Source of the DNA: CAZOOR01 sp964581505 | Lineage (GTDB): Bacteria > Bacteroidota > Ignavibacteria > Kapaibacteriales > UBA2268 | Assembly (NCBI GenBank): GCA_964581505.1 | Contig: CAZOOR010000077.1 | Span: 1-11,823, forward strand | Direction: 5' to 3' | Length of the DNA stretch: 11,823 nt | Part shown: positions 7,626-11,823 of the stretch, in pieces | Layout: every line of letters begins with the position of its first letter | How positions within the stretch are numbered: the stretch's first letter is position 1 | Position numbers and translations under genes: made by a program | The notes under the pieces: model-generated | Told to the model about the DNA's origin: nothing | The model's database searches: none | The model's input: only the letters and a program-made list of their open reading frames with translations

Positions 7626-8417
7626 TTATTGATAGCTTACTGCCCTGAGTATGGAAATACCAAAAGTAAAATTCCACATTTTCCAACTGCCGTCTGTCGA
7701 AATACTATGCAACGGGAAACCGACCGATACAAGCGGAGAAATATATATGCCAATACCAACAGGTAAATCGTATCCCAACATTACTTTTGGAGTAAACTTG
7801 AAACCGGATATATCTGCTATATTATGACTGCCGAGCGTGCGAACTTGTGAACCGTCATTGTATTTGTAAAATGAAGGGCTGACAACACGCTCCTTTTGCT
7901 CGGCGGAATGAGTGATTAAATATCCAAGTTCAACTGCAACACCGGCGAATAAATGTGTCCCAAACAAACGCCGCTTGGCACCGGGAGTAATCGTAATATA
8001 ATTGAGTGCAACAGACATTTCATTTTCAAAAGAAACCGTGTCGTGTCCGACAATCTTTCCTTGATTGTCAAAAACAGTAAATGGCATACTTTCTCCATCT
8101 GCCGTAAAAATTCCACTATTGGAGTTGTACGAAAGTTGTAAATTAATTGCCAACACACCCGTTTGCCAATATTCCGCTTTGAGTCCGATAGAATATGCAT
8201 GCCCGTTGCCGCTTGAAAATTGGCAACAATTACCCGAACCCTCGCTCAAATTAAGAGCGGCATAGTGCAATGAGTATGCAGTATTACCCGTTAAGCCTGC
8301 AAATACATAGGGATAGTTGAAAGGCAATCGCGACGAATACTGCCAATTGAAGCCTTGCGCACGGACTGCCGACTGCGAAATAAGAAGAATAATCAATATG
8401 TAAAATAATTTCTTCAC
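7626..8417 (-). CDS. Outer-membrane beta-barrel-like exported protein, function unknown
   Basis: The 263-residue protein begins with a clear signal peptide (MKKLFYILIILLISQSAVRA, cleavage after residue 20 before QGF). The mature part has alternating hydrophobic strands, Gly and aromatic residues, and ends in a strand-rich tail (KMWNFTFGISIL), all as in small Bacteroidota outer-membrane barrels of the PorT/OMP_b-brl type. I do not recognise a specific family. An adjacent Cys pair lies at 64-65 (NCCQF). The start is a GTG at 8417, 4 nt after the TGA stop (8424-8422) of the T9SS cargo gene. No Shine-Dalgarno is visible, so translation may be coupled to the upstream gene. The tight spacing suggests an operon in which this protein could anchor or assist the secreted partner, but that is inference. 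A periplasmic or lipid-facing beta protein is the alternative. Confidence 0.75.
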   Translation of the reverse strand: MKKLFYILIILLISQSAVRAQGFNWQYSSRLPFNYPYVFAGLTGNTAYSLHYAALNLSEGSGNCCQFSSGNGHAYSIGLKAEYWQTGVLAINLQLSYNSNSGIFTADGESMPFTVFDNQGKIVGHDTVSFENEMSVALNYITITPGAKRRLFGTHLFAGVAVELGYLITHSAEQKERVVSPSFYKYNDGSQVRTLGSHNIADISGFKFTPKVMLGYDLPVGIGIYISPLVSVGFPLHSISTDGSWKMWNFTFGISILRAVSYQ

Positions 8418-8421
8418 TTGC

Positions 8422-10707
8422 TCAATATGTAATAATCAATCGTTCCGTTTGTTTATAAATTCCTGCTCGCACTTCGATAAAATATAATCCCGGTGGCAAA
8501 TTGCCAAAATCATATTTACCGGAATGAATACCTTTTTTCATAGTTTTACTCATTAGATTTACAACTTTTTCGCCGAATGTATTATACAGATTTATATTTG
8601 TTTTATATTCACCGTCAAGTTCAAAAATAATACGAACATTTGTATTTGCCGGATTTGGTGCGATTGTCTTGAAACGCACTCCGTTTTGATGTTGCACAGC
8701 TGTTTTCATCTTCAATCCGCAAACCGAATCCAGACGAAATGCTCCATCACTACGATTGAGTGAAAGAATCCGGGCGCAAATTCCATCACTGAATTTCGGA
8801 TTGACAAAATGCAAAGATGTAGCTTCGGTACTGCCGAGAAAAGTATCGAACTCCAGCACAATCAAAGTATCTCTCGGCAGAAACCGTTCGGAACCAAGTG
8901 TTTTTATTTCCAATGCCAATGCTCCGTTATCAGTGGATTGCACAGCCCTGACATCACAAAATTCCGATGCCGTACCTACCTTACGAACACCATTGAAATA
9001 TAATATACTTTTATTATACGTAATTGTATCGACAAAAATTCTTGATAAGCCGGCTTTGGATTTATCAATCAAAATTGGAATTGAAATGCGGCGCCCCGGT
9101 TTACTTCGTATATTCTTTGGAATTGAAATATCCATAGTATCGGGATAAATTCCCCTTGCCACAAGTTTTGATATTAGCGTATCCTTTTCTTCCGGCGAAT
9201 TGGAAATAATATACAGCTCGGCATTAAAGTATCCCGGACGCTTTATTGTTGAATCAAATCTAAGTAAAATATACTTTGTTTCACGCCCCGGAATAGTTAT
9301 AAATCCGGGCTTGACCTTGAACGGATTGCGACTATTATCAGGCAATACGCGTGAATGAACAAGCAATGACAGATTGCCGATATTTGAAACAGGTATTAAA
9401 GTATCCCGCCGCGTGGGGCAATCGCCGGACTCATTAACAACAATATTACCGAAGTTAATTTCCTTAGGCATTGTAGCTATTTCTGCCTGACGCCCTACAC
9501 CTTCGAGAATGATAGTTCTATACCGTACACTATCGGGATAACCGATAATATGCCTTTTGATAATATCGCTTTCAATTACTAAACGAGCGCGAAAAGTATC
9601 ACTGCGAGTCGGTGTAAAGCGAACTATCATAGTATCGGTCATAAAGGGTTGCAGATTAGTTGTATCCACCATCTTTCGTTCAATAGTAAAGCCATCTCCG
9701 GGCAGATTGGAATCATATCTCAGAATTTTTTGGCTGAGCGCCCCGAACGAGATATTTCCGATGGTTCTTACAACAAATTTGATTGTCTTAGTTTTCCCGA
9801 CTTCCAAATCCCCGAAATCCAAATTATTAAAAGAAAAACTTTTTGCACCTTCGGCATTAATAACACCCAAGTCCTGTTGCACACCAATTCCATGAATAAT
9901 TGTACTTCTTACATCAACGGAATCGGGAAAATTAATCGGGTCGGGCTTATACATAATTTTAAGCACTGCTGTATCCAAGCCCATATTACGTGGATAATAA
10001 GCAAAATCCCAAACATGCTGAAAACCGTTTGTATTATATTTTGAAAACTTCAAAGGTAAATCCATTACCGTTGTAGTAATCTCCGCATTCAGAGAGCGTT
10101 GATATTTCACATTAAAAACTTCGAGTGGAAATTTTGATGAATTCTGAACAATCATTTGCTTGCGTACAGTATCTTTCGGATATATGTAAACGGAATCGAA
10201 ATCAATAAGTTTCTCAAAGACATCAATATAATGAATGGTCTTGCGTGCAATAATAATAAAATCTCTAAATCCAACCAACTGATTGGTATCAGCCGGAATA
10301 TCAAAGAGTTTCGGATTGAACAAACCGAGACGAAGTCGAGCGGTATTTTTACGCGGAGGAGTAGTTTGGCTTGAATTAGCGTCAAATTTCATATAGAATT
10401 TTTTCAGCTGAGAACCGGAAACAAAAAACGGGACAGATGTTGTTTTATCAAATTCACTCTGCTCACCGGGGTGCCCTTTGATAATAAATACACCATAGGT
10501 AGGAGCAAATCCTAACATTTTAATTTCTTCTTTTCCCAGATTTTGAATATTGAAAATCGAAATCAATTTTTGTCCGGGCATACACATTCCAAAATCCACA
10601 GTATCGGATAGTGTGTATTCATTGAAAATATTTAACTTTTTCTCAGCCTGCAAAGTTCCACTGAACAATAAATGCAAGAGCAATATGTATATTATTTTTC
10701 TAATCAA
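8422..10707 (-). CDS. Secreted T9SS cargo protein with ASH-like repeats, cohesin-like domain and type A sorting domain
   Basis: The 761-residue protein opens with a signal peptide (1-21, LLLHLLFSGTLQA, then EKK). Four Ig-like ASH / choice-of-anchor-D-type segments follow, each opening with a 'xxFGxxxVG' or similar strand: about 36-110, 168-275, 295-405 and 416-520 (VDFG at 37-40, LDFGDLEVG at 296-304, INFGNIVV at 417-424). Residues 523-650 resemble a cohesin-like fold (ISIPILIDKSKAGLS, then ITYNKSILYFNG). The last 80 residues (682-761) are a T9SS type A sorting domain: APNPANTNV, LYNTFGEKV, and LPPGLYFIEV before a basic tail. The protein should cross the inner membrane by Sec and the outer membrane by T9SS and end up on the surface or secreted. 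No catalytic domain is seen, so a structural or binding role is likely. The start is TTG at 10707, directly after an in-frame TGA, with AGGA 5 nt upstream. Confidence 0.85.
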   Translation of the reverse strand: MIRKIIYILLLHLLFSGTLQAEKKLNIFNEYTLSDTVDFGMCMPGQKLISIFNIQNLGKEEIKMLGFAPTYGVFIIKGHPGEQSEFDKTTSVPFFVSGSQLKKFYMKFDANSSQTTPPRKNTARLRLGLFNPKLFDIPADTNQLVGFRDFIIIARKTIHYIDVFEKLIDFDSVYIYPKDTVRKQMIVQNSSKFPLEVFNVKYQRSLNAEITTTVMDLPLKFSKYNTNGFQHVWDFAYYPRNMGLDTAVLKIMYKPDPINFPDSVDVRSTIIHGIGVQQDLGVINAEGAKSFSFNNLDFGDLEVGKTKTIKFVVRTIGNISFGALSQKILRYDSNLPGDGFTIERKMVDTTNLQPFMTDTMIVRFTPTRSDTFRARLVIESDIIKRHIIGYPDSVRYRTIILEGVGRQAEIATMPKEINFGNIVVNESGDCPTRRDTLIPVSNIGNLSLLVHSRVLPDNSRNPFKVKPGFITIPGRETKYILLRFDSTIKRPGYFNAELYIISNSPEEKDTLISKLVARGIYPDTMDISIPKNIRSKPGRRISIPILIDKSKAGLSRIFVDTITYNKSILYFNGVRKVGTASEFCDVRAVQSTDNGALALEIKTLGSERFLPRDTLIVLEFDTFLGSTEATSLHFVNPKFSDGICARILSLNRSDGAFRLDSVCGLKMKTAVQHQNGVRFKTIAPNPANTNVRIIFELDGEYKTNINLYNTFGEKVVNLMSKTMKKGIHSGKYDFGNLPPGLYFIEVRAGIYKQTERLIITY

Positions 10708-10712
10708 TCAAT

Positions 10713-10716
10713 TCCT
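10713..10716 (-). promoter_or_regulatory. Ribosome binding site supporting the TTG start of the T9SS cargo gene
   Basis: On the minus strand AGGA (10716-10713) lies 5 nt before the TTG at 10707-10705. The preceding in-frame codon (10710-10708) is TGA, so no longer start exists in this frame. The next Met codons (residues 41 and 43) would remove the signal peptide. Together these fix TTG as the start. Confidence 0.55.
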
Positions 10717-10953
10717 ATTATATAAAACATCTCAATTGTAATAACAAGTTCAAAGTATGAAAAGTTTCAATCAAGCAAAATTAACAAATAATATTTATTT
10801 TTTAGTTTTATCGTATATTTTTTTAATTTGTGAACGTAATAAAAGTACGACTGATAAAACTGTTATTATTAAAAGAGCGAATTTGCCGTACACTATGAAT
10901 ATTTTTAAAACGTTCTTATTAAAAACAAATTATAAAAAAAGGAGTTATAAAAA
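10717..10953. other. Divergent intergenic region between T9SS cargo and DUF1573 genes
   Basis: About 240 nt of very AT-rich DNA must contain promoters for both divergent genes. No confident promoter match was found. A TATAAT-like hexamer lies on the minus strand in ttatataatagg just upstream of the cargo gene. On the plus strand taatttg (near 10824-10830) is one base short of the Bacteroidota -7 element. GGAG at 10941-10944 is the ribosome binding site of the DUF1573 gene, 9 nt before its ATG. A 66-codon open frame here is judged spurious. Confidence 0.5.
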
Positions 10954-11694
10954 ATGAAGCGTTTATTCATTATTTCAAGCTTATTGATATTTGCATTCTT
11001 ATTAAATGCAAATGCGCAAAATAATAAAAAGAGCAACTCTGCCCCACAACCAAAATTAGAAATTGTTGGTGGAGATACTTACGACTGGGGATTAGTAAAA
11101 TACAAAGATAATCCTCTGAAAGCCGTTGTAATTATTAAAAATACCGGCGATGCTACATTGAAAATTACAAAGGTCAAGCCTGCCTGCGGCTGTACTACTG
11201 CTCCATTGAACAAATCTACATTAGAACCCGGTGATACGACTGCTATTAATATTACATTACGAATTGGAAATAGGTCAAGCAGTGTTCACAAGACAGTAAG
11301 AATTGCCTCGAATGACCCGCAAAATCCCAATAAAATTCTTCATCTTAAATGCAAAATCTTTTTTGCATTAGAAGTAACCCCAACCCCATATTTTACTTTC
11401 AATTCGATGAAAGTCGGGAGAGAAGCCAAATCAGTCTTGAAGTTGAAGAACAATACAAAGAAAACAATTAAGTTAAGCGATATTCAGATTAAACCTGCTG
11501 ATATGATTATTAATATTAAGAACGGACAGAAAATCAAACCCGGGCAATCAATTGAAATTGCAGCAAAATATAAACCGAAAAAACCCGGCTATTTCAATTG
11601 TTCATTCAGAGCAAAAACTAGTGCAAAAGATATGCCCTCATTATATATATCCGGTTACGGGAATGTGCAGGAATCCTCAATTTTTAATAATTAG
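10954..11694 (+). CDS. DUF1573 / ASH-domain exported protein
   Basis: The 246-residue protein has a signal peptide (MKRLFIISSLLIFAFLLNANA, cleavage after residue 21 before QNN). Residues about 35-135 form a DUF1573 domain: YDWGLVKYKDNP, then FxIKNTG-type strand (VVIIKNTGDATL), the hallmark KPACGC (75-80), EPGDT and IASNDPQNP (117-125). A second Ig/ASH-like domain (about 140-236) has VGREAKSVLKLKNN and KPGQSIEI but lacks the Cys motif. DUF1573 proteins are Bacteroidota envelope proteins with unknown molecular role. No lipobox Cys and no T9SS sorting tail are present, so the protein is probably periplasmic. GGAG 9 nt upstream of the ATG is the clearest ribosome binding site in the window. The gene is monocistronic with a strong terminator, and it faces away from a large ASH-repeat gene, which may hint at a shared theme. 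Confidence 0.9.
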   Translation: MKRLFIISSLLIFAFLLNANAQNNKKSNSAPQPKLEIVGGDTYDWGLVKYKDNPLKAVVIIKNTGDATLKITKVKPACGCTTAPLNKSTLEPGDTTAINITLRIGNRSSSVHKTVRIASNDPQNPNKILHLKCKIFFALEVTPTPYFTFNSMKVGREAKSVLKLKNNTKKTIKLSDIQIKPADMIINIKNGQKIKPGQSIEIAAKYKPKKPGYFNCSFRAKTSAKDMPSLYISGYGNVQESSIFNN

Positions 11695-11714
11695 AGATTA
11701 GGCTAATTCACTAT

Positions 11715-11748
11715 AAAAAAGGCTGTCATTACGAGACAGCCTTTTTTT
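11715..11748 (+). terminator. Rho-independent terminator of the DUF1573 gene
   Basis: GGCTGTC (11721-11727) pairs perfectly with GACAGCC (11735-11741) around a 7-nt loop, followed by seven T residues (11742-11748) and preceded by six A residues (11715-11720). It lies about 20 nt past the DUF1573 stop. The flanking A-tract means the structure could also stop transcription coming from the right on the other strand. Confidence 0.9.
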
Positions 11749-11823
11749 ATTAAGCTGTACATTACGTGGGCTATTGAGAACAGCCGAACACCCTGTCTGA
11801 CTGCGTCTCTTGCAGAGTGGAAC
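11749..11823. other. Unassigned right-edge sequence
   Basis: This stretch is visibly richer in G+C than the intergenic DNA before it. It contains two short possible hairpins: ggct (11769-11772) with agcc (11782-11785), and ctgc (11801-11804) with gcag (11812-11815). Two minus-strand frames remain open from the window edge, but neither shows a recognisable protein family. It may be the border of a repeat or of a gene lying outside the window. Confidence 0.35.

Noticed and set aside
10757..10957. A 66-codon plus-strand open frame whose stop overlaps the DUF1573 start (ATGA)
   Set aside because: The overlap resembles coupled genes, but the protein is low-complexity Lys/Asn/Ile-rich as expected from AT-rich DNA, has no ribosome binding site, matches no family I know, and covers the space where promoters must lie.
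1..11823. CRISPR array, tRNA, rRNA, prophage or insertion sequence
   Set aside because: I saw no regularly spaced direct repeats, no cloverleaf-like or ribosomal sequence in the gaps, and no transposase, integrase or phage structural gene.

Overview
The window is AT-rich bacterial chromosome. It most likely comes from the Bacteroidota/FCB side of the tree, possibly a Kapabacteria- or Ignavibacteria-like lineage. The grounds are a type IX secretion (T9SS) C-terminal sorting domain, DUF1573/ASH-domain exported proteins, weak or absent Shine-Dalgarno sites before most genes, and promoter-like sites of the Bacteroidota TAnnTTTG type. Rubrerythrin suggests an anaerobic or microaerophilic lifestyle. 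The lineage is an inference; there is no rRNA or other marker here to settle it.

Left edge (1-597): no intact gene. It holds a perfect 22-bp palindrome, a small hairpin, a fragment resembling a dispersed intergenic repeat, and the decayed remains of a small single-domain GIY-YIG endonuclease gene (about 153-410), whose family signature can still be read through three in-frame stops and two frameshifts. Then comes rubrerythrin (654-1229, minus) with a clear terminator and a candidate operator/promoter upstream, followed by a large intact MmeI-like (type IIL) restriction-modification enzyme (1340-4243, minus).

Middle: a small exported DUF2141 protein (4436-4858, plus) is divergent from the MmeI-like gene and convergent with a RecQ-family helicase (4914-7529, minus) that has the full helicase, Zn/winged-helix, HRDC and C-terminal HTH architecture.

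Right half: a two-gene minus-strand unit encodes a large secreted T9SS cargo protein with ASH-like repeats and a cohesin-like domain (8422-10707, TTG start), followed 4 nt later by a small outer-membrane-barrel-like protein (7626-8417, GTG start). Divergent from it, a DUF1573 protein (10954-11694, plus) carries the same kind of ASH folds and ends in a strong terminator. The last 75 bases are unexplained.

The genes do not form one obvious pathway. Three themes can be supported: oxidative-stress defence (rubrerythrin), DNA processing and defence (MmeI-like enzyme, RecQ), and cell-envelope or secreted proteins (T9SS cargo, barrel-like protein, DUF1573, DUF2141). I see no CRISPR array, tRNA, rRNA, insertion sequence or convincing new multi-gene system. 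The items most worth following are the unknown specificity of the MmeI-like enzyme, the cargo/barrel gene pair, the GIY-YIG remnant and the rubrerythrin operator candidate.
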